64,000 nucleotides of DNA from CAIYYO01 sp049299895 (GCA_049299895.1 JBAQYF010000014.1:1-64000); one strand, 5' to 3'; counted from the first letter of the stretch, positions 9,797 to 19,765 are shown. Numbers and translations: made by a program. The notes: generated by a model not told the origin, from the sequence alone.

Positions 9797-10048
9797 GCGC
9801 TGCCTTGATCGTTAATGTCTTATTGCCCTAAATCAATTACGTGCCTGAAGCCTGTCTGTTTTCCTTGTTGGCCCTTTTATGCCCTTTTGGGGCGTATTCT
9901 CTCCTTTAGTTGGTTAACTTGATTTTTTTATCTTTTCTAGTTTTTTTTGCTGATTTCTGTATTTTTTGTTTCTTTTTTTATATAAAGATGCAAATATATA
10001 TACAAATAAATTATCTGCAATAGTTCGTTAAAAACAAAAAAAGATAAA
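9797..10048. promoter_or_regulatory. intergenic region with amtB promoter
   Basis: No gene is seen. The first half contains T-runs (GATTTTTTTATC, AGTTTTTTTTGC) that can terminate the upstream gene. The second half is strongly AT-rich with TATA-like stretches (TTTTTATATAAAG, AAATATATATAC) near 9976-10000 that probably drive amtB. Confidence 0.45.
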
Positions 10049-11380
10049 ATGGAACCACTTAAGAGAATAAATCCCATGAAGAAAATGCCCATCCTGCTGG
10101 CTCTTTTATTGCTCGGCGGATGCAATGTACTCGCGGCAGACGATGCCACGGCGCCTGAGATCAACACTGGGGATACCGCATGGGTCCTCATGTCCACTGC
10201 TCTTGTGCTCTTGATGACTCCCGGGCTTGCGCTGTTCTACGCCGGCATGGTTCGCAAAAAGAACGTGGTTGCGATGACCATACAATGCTTTGCCATAATC
10301 GCCCTGATAAGCGTGCAGTGGGTCCTCTTCGGGTACACTCTCGCCTTCGGGCCCGACCTGGGCGGCATGATCGGCGGCCTGGACTGGATAGGGCTGAAAG
10401 GCGTGGGCGGCGCTCCAAACGCGGATTATGCGGCAACTATCCCACATGTCGTATTTATGATGTTCCAGGCGATGTTCGCGATAATAACCCCTGCACTAAT
10501 ACTGGGGGCTTTTGCGGACAGGATAAAGTTCTCGACTCTTCTTGTATTCACCCTGCTCTGGTCGACGATAGTGTATGACCCGGTAGCGCATTGGGTATGG
10601 GGCGTAGGCGGATGGATCAGGAATACCGGCGCCTTGGACTTTGCAGGCGGAACGGTCGTGCACATAACTGCCGGGATTTCGGCTCTCGCCGCAGCGTTGA
10701 TAATCGGGCCCAGGAAGGGCTTTGGCAACGGGAGCATGAAGCCGCACAATGTACCCATGATAATACTCGGCGGGGGGATACTATGGTTCGGATGGTTCGG
10801 CTTCAACGCGGGAAGCGCCCTGGGTGCAAACGAGCTTGCTGCGAATGCATTCCTTGTGACGAACACGGCTGCGGCTGCGGCCGCGCTTTCATGGATGCTG
10901 ATATCCTGGGTGCACATGGGCAAGCCTAACGCGGTCGGTATCGTGACCGGAGGCGTAGTCGGCTTGGTTGCAATAACGCCCGCATCCGGCTTCGTCGGGC
11001 CGCTTGAAGCAATAGCCATCGGTGCTATAGCAAGCATCGTATCATATACTGCGATGTACCTCAAGAGCAAATACTCGAAAATCGACGACTCCCTGGATGT
11101 TTTCGCCTGCCACGGCCTCGGCGGGACGTTCGGTGCGCTCGCAACCGGGCTGTTTGCGTCGAAAGCCGTAAACAGCGCGGGTGCTGATGGATTGATCTAT
11201 GGGAACCCGGGCCTCTTATGGACCCAGTTCATGGCGGTAGCGGCAACCATGATATATTCCTTCGTTGTGACGCTGGTCCTCTTCAAGCTCCTCGACATGA
11301 CGATGGGCCTGCGGGTCAGCGAAGAAGAGGAGATCGTGGGCCTGGACATAGCGTCCCACGGCGAGGAGGCGTATACCTGA
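10049..11380 (+). CDS. amtB: ammonium transporter Amt/MEP, first copy
   Basis: This 443-residue polytopic membrane protein is of the Amt family. An N-terminal signal-like segment (MPILLALLLLGGCNVLA) precedes the mature start (NTGDTAWVLMSTALVLLMTPGLALFYAGM). The central signature DFAGGTVVHITAGISALAAAL carries the first pore His, and DVFACHGLGGTFGALATGLF the second. Amt trimers conduct ammonium and are blocked by GlnK. The cytosolic tail EEEEIVGLDIASHGEEAY is the conserved GlnK-responsive tail. Its own glnK follows after 14 bp. The second amtB copy at 11936 differs in sequence. Confidence 0.95.
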   Translation: MEPLKRINPMKKMPILLALLLLGGCNVLAADDATAPEINTGDTAWVLMSTALVLLMTPGLALFYAGMVRKKNVVAMTIQCFAIIALISVQWVLFGYTLAFGPDLGGMIGGLDWIGLKGVGGAPNADYAATIPHVVFMMFQAMFAIITPALILGAFADRIKFSTLLVFTLLWSTIVYDPVAHWVWGVGGWIRNTGALDFAGGTVVHITAGISALAAALIIGPRKGFGNGSMKPHNVPMIILGGGILWFGWFGFNAGSALGANELAANAFLVTNTAAAAAALSWMLISWVHMGKPNAVGIVTGGVVGLVAITPASGFVGPLEAIAIGAIASIVSYTAMYLKSKYSKIDDSLDVFACHGLGGTFGALATGLFASKAVNSAGADGLIYGNPGLLWTQFMAVAATMIYSFVVTLVLFKLLDMTMGLRVSEEEEIVGLDIASHGEEAYT

Positions 11381-11394
11381 TCTGAGGTGAATAA

Positions 11395-11733
<339 letters not shown>

Positions 11734-11935
11734 TATTTTCTTTTATATATCCTCTTTTTCTTTTTTTTTCTCTTCTTTCTGTTCCCCTCCCTTAAACCTC
11801 TTGCAGCCCGTCTTTTCCATTTTCTTATTGTTTTCAATATATTTTTAATTTTTATATTGGGGATTCCTATAATATTATTGTTGATATTTAAAGAATCCAT
11901 CAATAATATTAACATAACTTAAAAAATAAAATAAA
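11734..11935. promoter_or_regulatory. terminator and promoter between two amtB-glnK operons
   Basis: Directly after glnK is a very T-rich stretch (CTCTTTTTCTTTTTTTTTC, about 11750-11770), a good archaeal terminator. The last 100 bp are AT-rich with TATA-like sequence (TTTTTAATTTTTATATTGG and TTGATATTTAAAG) ahead of the second amtB. Confidence 0.5.
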
Positions 11936-13333
11936 ATGGCTCGAATAGAAAAAAAGACGGCGCTGGCATTTGCCATGCTGCTGGTATTGTTGCTGACGCC
12001 ATTATATGCGTCGGCTGAAGAGGCTGAAAGCAAACCCGATCCGGCGGTGGTTTCCGGCATAGACACCGTATGGACGCTCGTCGCCGCGTTCCTGGTATTC
12101 TTCATGCAGGCCGGGTTCGCATTCGTCGAGACTGGCCTGACAAGGGCTAAATGTGCGGGGAACATTATGATGAAGAACATGATGGACTTTGCAATGGGTT
12201 CGATTGCCTATTTCCTTGTCGGATTCGGGATAATGTTCGGCGCAGGAAATGCGTTCTTTGGCTCCGGGTTCTTCATGCTGGACGGCTTTACCCCTGAGGC
12301 GATATGGCCGGGTCTTACGATACCGAGCTTTGCATTCTGGATGTTCCAAATAGTGTTCGCCGCGACCGCCGCGACGATAGTATCGGGAGCGATGGCGGAA
12401 AGGGTCAAATTCATGTCATACATAGCCTACAGTTTCCTGATATCCCTTATAATATATCCCATTGTGGGACACTGGATATGGGGCGGAGGATGGCTTGTGA
12501 CAGGCGACGTTTTACCTTTCCTTAAAGATGCGCCTTTCATAGACTTTGCAGGTTCGACCGTAGTCCACTTCGTAGGAGGTGTTACTTCATTCATAGGGTG
12601 CCTGATACTTGGTCCCAGGATCGGCAGGTACGGAAAAGACGGGAAGCCCAACGCGATGCCAGGACACAACATAACCCTTGTTGTTATGGGTGTGTTCTTC
12701 CTGTGGTTCGGCTGGTTCGGATTCAACCCAGGCAGCACGCTGTCCGGGATGAACCCAGACATTGCGACGATAGCCGTCACGACAAACCTTGCCGGAGCCG
12801 CAGGCGCGATAACTGCGATGTTCCTCACATGGTTCATGTCCCGGAAAGCGGATATCGCTATGACGTGCAATGGAGCTCTCGCAGGGCTTGTAGCGATAAC
12901 GGCAGGATGCGCCGTTGTGAGCCCGCTTAGTTCGATAATAATCGGAGGCCTCGCAGGGGTAATAGTAGTATACGCGGTATACTTCTTCGACAGCCTGAGG
13001 ATAGACGATCCCGTAGGGGCGATATCGGTCCACGGGGTATGCGGGGCGTTCGGGACCATATGCGTCGGACTGTTCGCGGAAAAGACATATTCCGGAGGAG
13101 TGAACGGCCTGTTCTTCGGGGGAGGATTCGCGCAGCTCATAACCCAGACGATAGGAGTAGTATCAGTGTTCGCATTCGTGGCAATATCAGCCTTTTTAAT
13201 GTTTAAGCTGATACAGTTAACTATCGGCCTGAGAGTCACACCGGAAGAAGAGCTGAGAGGACTCGATCAGGGAGAACACGGCATGTCAGCATACCCTGAC
13301 TTCATGCCGACGTACGATCCTATTAGGAGGTAA
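11936..13333 (+). CDS. amtB: ammonium transporter Amt/MEP, second copy
   Basis: This 465-residue Amt protein starts with a signal peptide (ALAFAMLLVLLLTPLYASA). Amt landmarks are VWTLVAAFLVFFMQAGFAF, DFAGSTVVHFVGGVTSFIG with the first pore His, and DPVGAISVHGVCGAFGTICVG with the second. The Phe-rich gate QAGFAF and GGAFA-like turns match the AmtB subgroup. The cytosolic tail EEELRGLDQGEHGMSAYPD is the PII contact. It is followed by glnK after 4 bp. The first copy carries MTPGLALFYAGM at the QAGFAF position, so the two are separate lineages rather than a recent duplication. Confidence 0.95.
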   Translation: MARIEKKTALAFAMLLVLLLTPLYASAEEAESKPDPAVVSGIDTVWTLVAAFLVFFMQAGFAFVETGLTRAKCAGNIMMKNMMDFAMGSIAYFLVGFGIMFGAGNAFFGSGFFMLDGFTPEAIWPGLTIPSFAFWMFQIVFAATAATIVSGAMAERVKFMSYIAYSFLISLIIYPIVGHWIWGGGWLVTGDVLPFLKDAPFIDFAGSTVVHFVGGVTSFIGCLILGPRIGRYGKDGKPNAMPGHNITLVVMGVFFLWFGWFGFNPGSTLSGMNPDIATIAVTTNLAGAAGAITAMFLTWFMSRKADIAMTCNGALAGLVAITAGCAVVSPLSSIIIGGLAGVIVVYAVYFFDSLRIDDPVGAISVHGVCGAFGTICVGLFAEKTYSGGVNGLFFGGGFAQLITQTIGVVSVFAFVAISAFLMFKLIQLTIGLRVTPEEELRGLDQGEHGMSAYPDFMPTYDPIRR

Positions 13334-13337
13334 AAAA

Positions 13338-13676
13338 ATGAAACTGATACAAGCGATTATCCGGCCGGACAAGTTCGCCGACGTAAAGGCAGAACTCGAC
13401 AAGATACAGATAAATGGGATAACCATATCCGAGGTCAAAGGACACGGCGTGCAAGGAGGCTACAAGCAGCAGTGGAGGGGGGTCGAATATACCGTCGACC
13501 TCCTGCCCAAAGTAAAGCTTGAACTGGTCGTACCGGACGATAAAGCAAAGAAAGTCATGGAAACGATCGGAAAAGCCGCCAAGACTGGGGCGATCGGCGA
13601 CGGAAAAGTATTCGTCCTGGAAGTCGTCGACGCCATGCGTGTCAGGACCGGGGAAACCGGGGAGGATGCCTTATAA
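13338..13676 (+). CDS. glnK: PII protein GlnK paired with second AmtB
   Basis: The 112-residue PII protein has T-loop GHGVQGGYKQQWRGVEY. The residue aligned with the modifiable Tyr is Trp, so uridylylation at that site is not possible; the second Tyr of the loop (VEY) remains. The signature GAIGDGKVFVLEV is intact. It should gate the adjacent AmtB. The overlap with a good Shine-Dalgarno (GGAGGT at 13326-13331, inside the amtB end) indicates coupled expression. Confidence 0.94.
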   Translation: MKLIQAIIRPDKFADVKAELDKIQINGITISEVKGHGVQGGYKQQWRGVEYTVDLLPKVKLELVVPDDKAKKVMETIGKAAKTGAIGDGKVFVLEVVDAMRVRTGETGEDAL

Positions 13677-13697
13677 AACTAAAGTTAACCTCAGATA

Positions 13698-13730
13698 AGC
13701 CGTTTCCCATCGGGAACGGCTATTTTTTTC
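13698..13730 (+). terminator. hairpin plus T-run terminator after amtB-glnK
   Basis: The stem AGCCGTTtCCC / GGGAACGGCT (about 10 bp with one bulged T, loop ATC) is followed by TATTTTTTTCC. It sits 21 bp after the glnK stop. Confidence 0.7.
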
Positions 13731-13762
13731 CTTTTTCTTTTATTCCTCCCAGTCAATCAAAA

Positions 13763-15121
13763 ATGCGCAAGACTATTAAGAAGGTAGGGCATAAAGCGAA
13801 GCATTGCTCCGGATACGTCGTCGTCGGGCTGGCGCTGCTTTTGTTCTTCTCTGTTATCCGCGCTAGCATCTTCACGAACGTTCCTGAGGAAAAGAGGATA
13901 TGGTTCGAATTATCCTTTCTCCTCCTTGTCGCTGTTGCCTCAGAATACCTGGTTGTCTACTTGAAGCAGCCGAACGTTATGGTCCTCATACTCATGGGTG
14001 TCCTAATCAGCCCGGGCACCGTATCTCTCGTTTCGCCTTACGTCTCTTTTATAATATCCCCTGTTTTTTCATTGTTCTGGTCGGACGCGCAGGTTGCAGG
14101 CAGCGTTCCAAGCCTGGTCCCCTCAGGGGGCCTTGTAGACGTCTTTGCGAAACTGGGTTCCATATTCCTGCTATTCAACGTCGGCCTCCACTGCGAGGTG
14201 CAAAGGATATTCAACAAGAAGAATTTCTACGTCGCTGCGGCCGGGGTGATAGTTCCATTTCTCGGCGGCTACCTCTATGCCTCTACGTCGGGCCACAGCT
14301 TTGCTTACTCGATGTTCCTCGGCGCCGCGCTTACCGCAACAAGCGTCGGGGTCACTGCGGCCGTGCTGGAGGAACTGAAGGTCCTGGAAAAGGACTACGC
14401 GAGGGTGATACTCGGCGCGGCGGTCATAGACGACATACTCGGCCTGCTGGTTCTTTCGATAGTAGAAAACACCCCCTCAAACCTGGAATTAGACACGGTT
14501 ACGCCTCTTCTCATGATACTGCTCACGGCGGCAGTCTACGTGATCGGTGCGTTGCGTATCGGCCAGTATGTAGTCGCGAAATACTTTAACGACTGCTGCA
14601 CCGAAAAAGGAGAGTTAGCCCATGCATCCTTCCTTTTGATGCTCGTCTACGTCCTTTCTTATGCCTATGTCGCGGAGTATATCGGGCTTTCGGCGATAGT
14701 GGGAGCATTCATCGCGGGCGTCACATTGAACTACAGCAAGTCGTCGCATAAAATACTCGCGACGGTGTATCCCCTTGAGGCGTTCTTCACGCCCATCTTT
14801 TTCATATCGCTTGGGATGCTCGTTGACGTAAATGCGCTGGGCGCAAGCATCGTTCCGATAATCGCAGTGACTCTGATAGCAGTATTAACCAAGATAATAG
14901 GCTGCGGCCTGGCAGCTTTGACGAGCGGCTCGAACATGCGGGACAGCATGGTAATCGGCCTCGGCATGATCCCGCGCGGCGAGGTCGCATTGATAATCGG
15001 GTTATACGGCCTCACGTCCAATGTACTGTCCCCGGCGGAGTATTCGGTCATTGCGTCGATGGCTTTTCTCTCGACGATAATCATACCTGCCTTGCTGCAT
15101 CGGGCATTAAAAGGTCATTGA
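13763..15121 (+). CDS. CPA2-type cation/proton antiporter
   Basis: This 452-residue membrane protein has about 12-13 hydrophobic segments. Family features are GVLISPGTVSLV, FNVGLHCEVQRIF, GAALTATSVGVTAAVLEEL and the ion-binding AVIDDILGLLVLSIV with two adjacent Asp. The later GMIPRGEVALIIGLYGL is conserved in KefB/NapA exchangers. The adjacent Asp pair suggests electrogenic Na+/H+ exchange of NapA type, but no C-terminal KTN domain is present. It lies between the ammonium transport genes and the nif-mod operon, and its 3' end overlaps that of modC by 7 bp on the other strand. Confidence 0.87.
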   Translation: MRKTIKKVGHKAKHCSGYVVVGLALLLFFSVIRASIFTNVPEEKRIWFELSFLLLVAVASEYLVVYLKQPNVMVLILMGVLISPGTVSLVSPYVSFIISPVFSLFWSDAQVAGSVPSLVPSGGLVDVFAKLGSIFLLFNVGLHCEVQRIFNKKNFYVAAAGVIVPFLGGYLYASTSGHSFAYSMFLGAALTATSVGVTAAVLEELKVLEKDYARVILGAAVIDDILGLLVLSIVENTPSNLELDTVTPLLMILLTAAVYVIGALRIGQYVVAKYFNDCCTEKGELAHASFLLMLVYVLSYAYVAEYIGLSAIVGAFIAGVTLNYSKSSHKILATVYPLEAFFTPIFFISLGMLVDVNALGASIVPIIAVTLIAVLTKIIGCGLAALTSGSNMRDSMVIGLGMIPRGEVALIIGLYGLTSNVLSPAEYSVIASMAFLSTIIIPALLHRALKGH

Positions 15122-15771
15122 TATATTTCTTGAAGTATTCTCCCGTTACTGATTGTATACGTCCTGTCCGCTATATCTGCGTCTTTCGGGTTGTGCGTGA
15201 CGATTATCGAGGGGATCCCCGCCTCCGTTATGTTCTTCCTGAGTTCTTTTCTGTATCTTTCAGCTGTTGGTGCGTCCAGGGCGGACAACGGCTCGTCTAG
15301 TAGCAGCAATTTCGGCTTGGTTATCAGGGTCCTTGCAAGGGCAGTCTTTTGTTTCTCTCCTCCTGAAAGGTTTTGTATCCTCTCGTTTCGCAGGTGGTAG
15401 AGTCCCGCCCGGAAAATGTGCTCGTCCGCCAGCAGCCGTATTTCCTCTTTCTGCGCCTTTTTTGCTTTCAGGCCGAATGCGACGTTTTCGTAGACGCTCA
15501 GGTGCGGGAAAAGCGCGTAGTGCTGGAAGACGTAGCCTATGTTCCTTTTTTCCGTCGGCACGAATACTCTTTGGGCCGAGTTGTAGACGGTATATGCGTC
15601 GACTACTATCTTTCCCGCGTCGGGCCGGTCTATTCCCGCTATGAGGTTTAAGAGAGTCGTTTTTCCCGAACCGTTCTTTCCTGTGAGCGCTATTATCTCT
15701 GCGTCTTTTATCTCCAGCCGGACGTCCAGCTTATAATCCCTTAGACGTTTTCGGACCGATATGAACAGCAT
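15115..15771 (-). CDS. modC: molybdate ABC transporter ATP-binding protein
   Basis: The 218-residue ABC ATPase has Walker A GKNGSGKTTLL, Q-loop YVFQHYALFPHLSVYENVAFG, signature LSGGEKQKTALART and Walker B LLLLDEPLSALD with the H-loop IVTHN. It stops right after the nucleotide-binding domain, so it lacks the C-terminal regulatory (TOBE/MOP) domain of many ModC proteins. It is the last gene of the nif operon and overlaps modB by 41 bp; an internal later start is possible. It should power molybdate uptake for the nitrogenase cofactor. Confidence 0.88.
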   Translation of the reverse strand: MLFISVRKRLRDYKLDVRLEIKDAEIIALTGKNGSGKTTLLNLIAGIDRPDAGKIVVDAYTVYNSAQRVFVPTEKRNIGYVFQHYALFPHLSVYENVAFGLKAKKAQKEEIRLLADEHIFRAGLYHLRNERIQNLSGGEKQKTALARTLITKPKLLLLDEPLSALDAPTAERYRKELRKNITEAGIPSIIVTHNPKDADIADRTYTISNGRILQEIYQ

Positions 15772-16543
15772 TTTTCCTCTTCTTTGTTATCTTTTTTACA
15801 AGCATCATCGATGTAAAAGACAATGCAACCAGGATGACAGCCAACGTGAGCGCAGCGTTCATGTCGCTCTCGGCCGATACGTAGATCGCAAGGGGCATAG
15901 TCTGCGTTCTTCCCTGGTAATTGCCGGCGAACATGATCGTAGCGCCGAATTCGCTTAGAGCCCTTGACCAGCACATGAGTGCGCCGGAGACAAGGCCTCC
16001 TGCGGCCATCGGCATAGTCACCTTGAAGAATGTGCGCCATTTGGACGCTCCGAGGGTCGACGCCGCTTTTTCATATGCGACATCGACGTCTTCGAAACTC
16101 GCCCTCGCCTGCCTTATGTAGTATGGAGCCGAGACGAATACCTGGGCCGTTATGACCGCAAGCGACGTGAATGCGATGTTTATCCCCAGGACGTCGAGGT
16201 ACTGGCCTAAAAGGCCCCTTCTCCCGTAGGCCATCAGGAGGGCGAGCCCTGCGACAAGAGGCGGGAGTATCGCCGGGAGGTCAAGCAGCGTGTCGATGAC
16301 GTCTTTTCCCGGGTAATCATGCCGCGCGTTCACATACGATACAGGCGTTCCGGCAATTACAACTATCATGGTCGAGACGAGCGAGGTTGCGAGGCTCAGC
16401 TTCAATGCGTCCAGGACCTGCGGGCTATGCAGGGACTCAATGAAATCCGTCGGCGTCGTCTTCAAGACCAGGGCTGCCAGGGGGAAAGCTACAAACAGCG
16501 TTGCCGCCGCGAATAACAGGCAGACTGCCAGGCTCTTTATCAT
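15731..16543 (-). CDS. modB: molybdate ABC transporter permease
   Basis: The 270-residue protein has five to six membrane segments and the binding-protein-dependent permease loop (EKAASTLGASKWRTFFKVTMP), the EAA-type contact to the ATPase. The pattern LPAILPPLVAGLALLMAYGRRG and the ALSEFGATIMFAGNYQGRTQTMPLAIY stretch (split here by spaces in the family alignment) is typical of ModB/WtpB. It overlaps modA by 4 bp. Confidence 0.9.
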   Translation of the reverse strand: MIKSLAVCLLFAAATLFVAFPLAALVLKTTPTDFIESLHSPQVLDALKLSLATSLVSTMIVVIAGTPVSYVNARHDYPGKDVIDTLLDLPAILPPLVAGLALLMAYGRRGLLGQYLDVLGINIAFTSLAVITAQVFVSAPYYIRQARASFEDVDVAYEKAASTLGASKWRTFFKVTMPMAAGGLVSGALMCWSRALSEFGATIMFAGNYQGRTQTMPLAIYVSAESDMNAALTLAVILVALSFTSMMLVKKITKKRKNAVHIGPKTSKGL

Positions 16544-17358
16544 GTCAGCGTAAAACCGTATTTGGCAAGGATTTTTCTCCCTTTCTCAGATTCGACGTAA
16601 TCGATGAATCTTTGCGCGTCCTCTTTCTCCCCTGATTCGGTCAGGACGGCTATCGGATACTCGGCGACGACGTTGTATTCATTCGGTATCTCTATCTTCG
16701 TTAACTTCTCTTTAGCATCCTCCGACACGTCCGAGTAATATGCGAACCCCGCGTCAGCCTCCCCTGCGGCGGTCTTTGCGATGATGCCTGTGACGACGGT
16801 CTCCTGCGACAAAACGTTATCCAGTACGCTCTTTTTGTAATCCGGCCCGTAAGCCGAGTCGTTTGCTATCCTGTCGATCACCTGCAGGGCGTATGAGCCG
16901 CATGGGACGTCCTTTGTACCGATGACTATCTTCGTCCCGGGTTTTGCAAGATCCGAGAAGTTTTGTATCCCCTTCCGGTTGTCCCTGGGAACGATTATTA
17001 CTATGCGGTTCTTTGCAAAGTTCGAAACCGTTTCATTCAATACGAGGCCCTCGGCCTTAAGTGCGTTCATGTGTTTTGTGTTCGCGGACGCAAAGACGTC
17101 CCCGTATGCCCCCTGTTCCACCTGCGTTCTCAATGCCTGCGTCCCGTCAAAGTTGCAGACGACAGAAGTTCCCGGGTTGTCTAGTTCAAACCCCTCCTTA
17201 ATCTCGCCAAACGCACCCGTCAGCGACGCCGCCGCAAATACGGTGATCTCCTTTTTCTCTGCTGTTTCCTGTTTTTGCGCGCATCCAGCGAAAAGCAGCG
17301 CAAAAATTATGAATACGGCCGCGTTTCGCATCCATGTGTCCTTCTTGTTTGTTTTCAT
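16540..17358 (-). CDS. modA: molybdate-binding lipoprotein
   Basis: The 272-residue periplasmic-type binding protein has a lipoprotein signal (VFIIFALLFAGCAQKQ) with the lipobox Cys. The mature part begins ITVFAAASLTGAFGEI, the characteristic ModA oxyanion loop, and includes FDGTQALRTQVEQGAYGDVFASA and GEADAGFAYYSDV. It captures molybdate outside the cell for ModBC. Its ATG overlaps the nifV stop (ATGA), tying molybdate uptake directly to nitrogenase expression. Confidence 0.92.
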   Translation of the reverse strand: MKTNKKDTWMRNAAVFIIFALLFAGCAQKQETAEKKEITVFAAASLTGAFGEIKEGFELDNPGTSVVCNFDGTQALRTQVEQGAYGDVFASANTKHMNALKAEGLVLNETVSNFAKNRIVIIVPRDNRKGIQNFSDLAKPGTKIVIGTKDVPCGSYALQVIDRIANDSAYGPDYKKSVLDNVLSQETVVTGIIAKTAAGEADAGFAYYSDVSEDAKEKLTKIEIPNEYNVVAEYPIAVLTESGEKEDAQRFIDYVESEKGRKILAKYGFTLT

Positions 17359-18455
17359 TTTTCCGGTTTCTTGAGTTTTTCGAGTATTATCCGAGCTTCC
17401 TCGGCCGAGCAGTCCCTTCCTTTTTCATCCATCTTCGCGATCACCGCCTTCTTCCCTGAATGCTTGCCCAGGACTATCTGCCTGCGTATCCCGAGGACTT
17501 CCGGCGCGAACGGTTCATAAGTCAAGGGGTTTTCAAGGACAGCCGCAACGTGTATTCCCGATTCGTGACGGAAGGCGTTCAACCCCATCAGGGGTTTCTG
17601 GGGCGGGTTCTTTATCCCGGAATACTTTTCCACGAGCTTTGAGAGTTTCTGTAGCTCCTTTAGGTCGTATCCATTATCCATCCCGTACAGGATGCGCAGG
17701 CACATCACAAGCTCTGCGAGGCACACATTGCCTGCGCGCTCTCCTATGCCGTTGACCGTGGCCGCGGCGATGTTCGCCCCAGCTGCAAGGCCGCTTAATG
17801 CATTGGCTGTGGCCAGGCCGAAATCGTTGTGGCAGTGCATGCACAGCTCGGTCCGGCTGTCCAGGCGCTTCCTTATCTGATAGACCATGAAACTGATAGA
17901 GTGCGGGGTTGCAACCCCGACCGTGTCTGCTATGTGGACCCTTGACGCGCCCGCCTTCTCGACCTCTTTGTAGACATTCATGAGGGTGTTCAGATTGGTC
18001 CTGGTAGCGTCTTCCGCGCTATATATGACCGAGAGGCCGTGTGCTCTTGCATATTCGACGGATTCGACGCTCTGTGCTATGACTTCTTCTAAGGTCTTGT
18101 GCATTTTATACTTTAAGAGAAGCGGGCTGACAGACGCGAACAATATGATCGCGTCCGCCTCTGATTCTATCACTGCGTCGATGTCCTTTTTTACTATCCT
18201 TGAAAGCGCGAGGATCCTTGAATTCAGGCCGTCCCTGGCTATCTTTCTTACCGTTAGTTTCTCTTCTTGCGAGACTGCAGGAAAGCCGGCTTCTATTTCG
18301 GGGATCCCTATCTCTGCGAGGCGCCTTGCGATCGACAGCTTCTGCCGGATGCTGAACCTGACTCCCGGCGCCTGTTCCCCGTCTCTAAGGGTTGTGTCGT
18401 ATATTGAGACGTTCTCCAGGCTCATGCACTGGGGGTAAGCGTTCTCGTATATCAT
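17355..18455 (-). CDS. nifV: homocitrate synthase (NifV-like)
   Basis: This 366-residue member of the isopropylmalate/homocitrate synthase family makes homocitrate, the organic ligand of FeMo-cofactor. Visible motifs are SIYDTTLRDGEQAPGV, the HCHNDFGLATANAL metal site and GIGERAGNVCLAELVM. The start chosen is ATG at 18455, which overlaps the nifE TGA; the longer frame would add only eight residues. Closest alternatives are AksA or LeuA-type enzymes, but the position between nifE and modA and the short length without a LeuA regulatory domain favour NifV. Confidence 0.88.
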   Translation of the reverse strand: MIYENAYPQCMSLENVSIYDTTLRDGEQAPGVRFSIRQKLSIARRLAEIGIPEIEAGFPAVSQEEKLTVRKIARDGLNSRILALSRIVKKDIDAVIESEADAIILFASVSPLLLKYKMHKTLEEVIAQSVESVEYARAHGLSVIYSAEDATRTNLNTLMNVYKEVEKAGASRVHIADTVGVATPHSISFMVYQIRKRLDSRTELCMHCHNDFGLATANALSGLAAGANIAAATVNGIGERAGNVCLAELVMCLRILYGMDNGYDLKELQKLSKLVEKYSGIKNPPQKPLMGLNAFRHESGIHVAAVLENPLTYEPFAPEVLGIRRQIVLGKHSGKKAVIAKMDEKGRDCSAEEARIILEKLKKPEK

Positions 18456-19765
18456 TTTAGTCCCCCTATTGTGCCCCAAACCGGGGCGCGTACTGTCAGC
18501 GCAATATCCCTTGCAAGGTTAACGAATCCAGAGTATCCCGCGTACGGCAGGTCTATCTGCGGGAAGAGGAGGAATGGTATTCCCATCTTGTGGGCCGCGT
18601 ATTTCTCCCTTGTCCCCCCGACCATCAGGTCCGGGCCGGTCTTGCGCAGGAATCCACATAATTCGTCGAGTCCCGCATCGTCCAGCATGACTGTCGTTTT
18701 TTCCAGCTTGCTCTGCGCTTCGGCATAATCCCCCTTCGAGCCGTACTGCGAGCCTGCGAAGACCACGTCCATCCCGAGCTCCCGGAACGCGCGGGTCATG
18801 GATGCCATCCTGGACGCGCCGAAGAACATCGCTATCTTCTTCCCGGATAAAACCGACGCATAAGGCTTTATGGCCTCGCGCGTTTTGGCCGCTTCCTTTG
18901 AAACGTATTCCTCAGCGTCTTTTACCCGGAAGAACCTGCCGACTTCTTTCAGTGAGCTTGAATTCTCTTCTATTCCAAAGAAGGATGCCTTTATCTGCGG
19001 TATCCCGTTATCCTGCTCCATGTACTTTGCAAGCATGCCGCCTGTGCTCCTGCAGTGCACGATGTTCAATTCCGCCCCGCGCGCAAGGGCAAGGTTCCTG
19101 ACGCTCGCTTTCCCGGATACCGCGCATATCACATTTATCCCGAGAGCGCCGAGCATCGACTCTATTACTTTAAGGTCCCCGCCCATGTTGAATTCCCCAA
19201 GGATGTTCACGCCGTTCTTGATGATCCCCGGTTTGCAGCGTGACATGAAACGCTCATAGATTACCTTCGCCGCTTCGTCGTGGCCGTTCTTCTGGCTTTC
19301 TCCCCTGAACCCGGAGCAATTCACGGGCGCAACAGGGATCCCGTGCTTTTCCTCCGCTTCCCTGCATGCCTTTTCTATGTCTTCCCCTATCAGGCCGGTA
19401 GTGCACGTACTGTATACCAGGACCGCGTCCGAACCCGGCCGGAGCATTATGGCGTCGCGAATCGATCTTTCCAGTTTCCCGGAGCCTCCGAATATAACGT
19501 CTTCCTCGCGCATGTCTGTGGAGAAAACTTCATAGGACTTCCTCCTGACCGTGCCGCTGTAATAGGCGCAGTCGATCGGTCCGTGTATGAGGTGTATCAC
19601 GTTCTGTATCGGCGCAAGGACCCACCTTGCGCCGTAGAGGACGCACGCCCGCGAAGAAATCACTCCGGGTACGGTTGCTGCGAGGCACTTGGTCTGGCAT
19701 GATTCCGGTTCGTTTGTCTTCCCGCCCGCGCAGGGGTCCTGAACCTGTATGTTCTCTTGCGACAT
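18452..19765 (-). CDS. nifE: nitrogenase cofactor scaffold protein NifE
   Basis: The 437-residue protein is NifD-related but of NifE type: SSRACVLYGARWVLAPIQNV, HLIHGPIDCAYYSG, STCTTGLIGEDIEKACREAE and PVNCSGFRGES. NifEN completes FeMo-cofactor from the NifB product. I start it at MSQENIQVQDP, nine bases after the nifB stop; an open frame upstream of this runs through nifB. No nifN follows: the next gene is nifV with a 4-bp overlap. A NifE working without NifN, perhaps as a homomer or with a NifN encoded elsewhere, is therefore implied. Confidence 0.9.
   Translation of the reverse strand: MSQENIQVQDPCAGGKTNEPESCQTKCLAATVPGVISSRACVLYGARWVLAPIQNVIHLIHGPIDCAYYSGTVRRKSYEVFSTDMREEDVIFGGSGKLERSIRDAIMLRPGSDAVLVYSTCTTGLIGEDIEKACREAEEKHGIPVAPVNCSGFRGESQKNGHDEAAKVIYERFMSRCKPGIIKNGVNILGEFNMGGDLKVIESMLGALGINVICAVSGKASVRNLALARGAELNIVHCRSTGGMLAKYMEQDNGIPQIKASFFGIEENSSSLKEVGRFFRVKDAEEYVSKEAAKTREAIKPYASVLSGKKIAMFFGASRMASMTRAFRELGMDVVFAGSQYGSKGDYAEAQSKLEKTTVMLDDAGLDELCGFLRKTGPDLMVGGTREKYAAHKMGIPFLLFPQIDLPYAGYSGFVNLARDIALTVRAPVWGTIGGLK

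Noticed and set aside
12427..13239. Long open frame (270 codons) antisense to amtB, and similar ones at 10426-11070 and 37762-38490
   Set aside because: They mirror well-supported genes and have low-complexity, Pro/Thr/Ser-rich translations with no family features.
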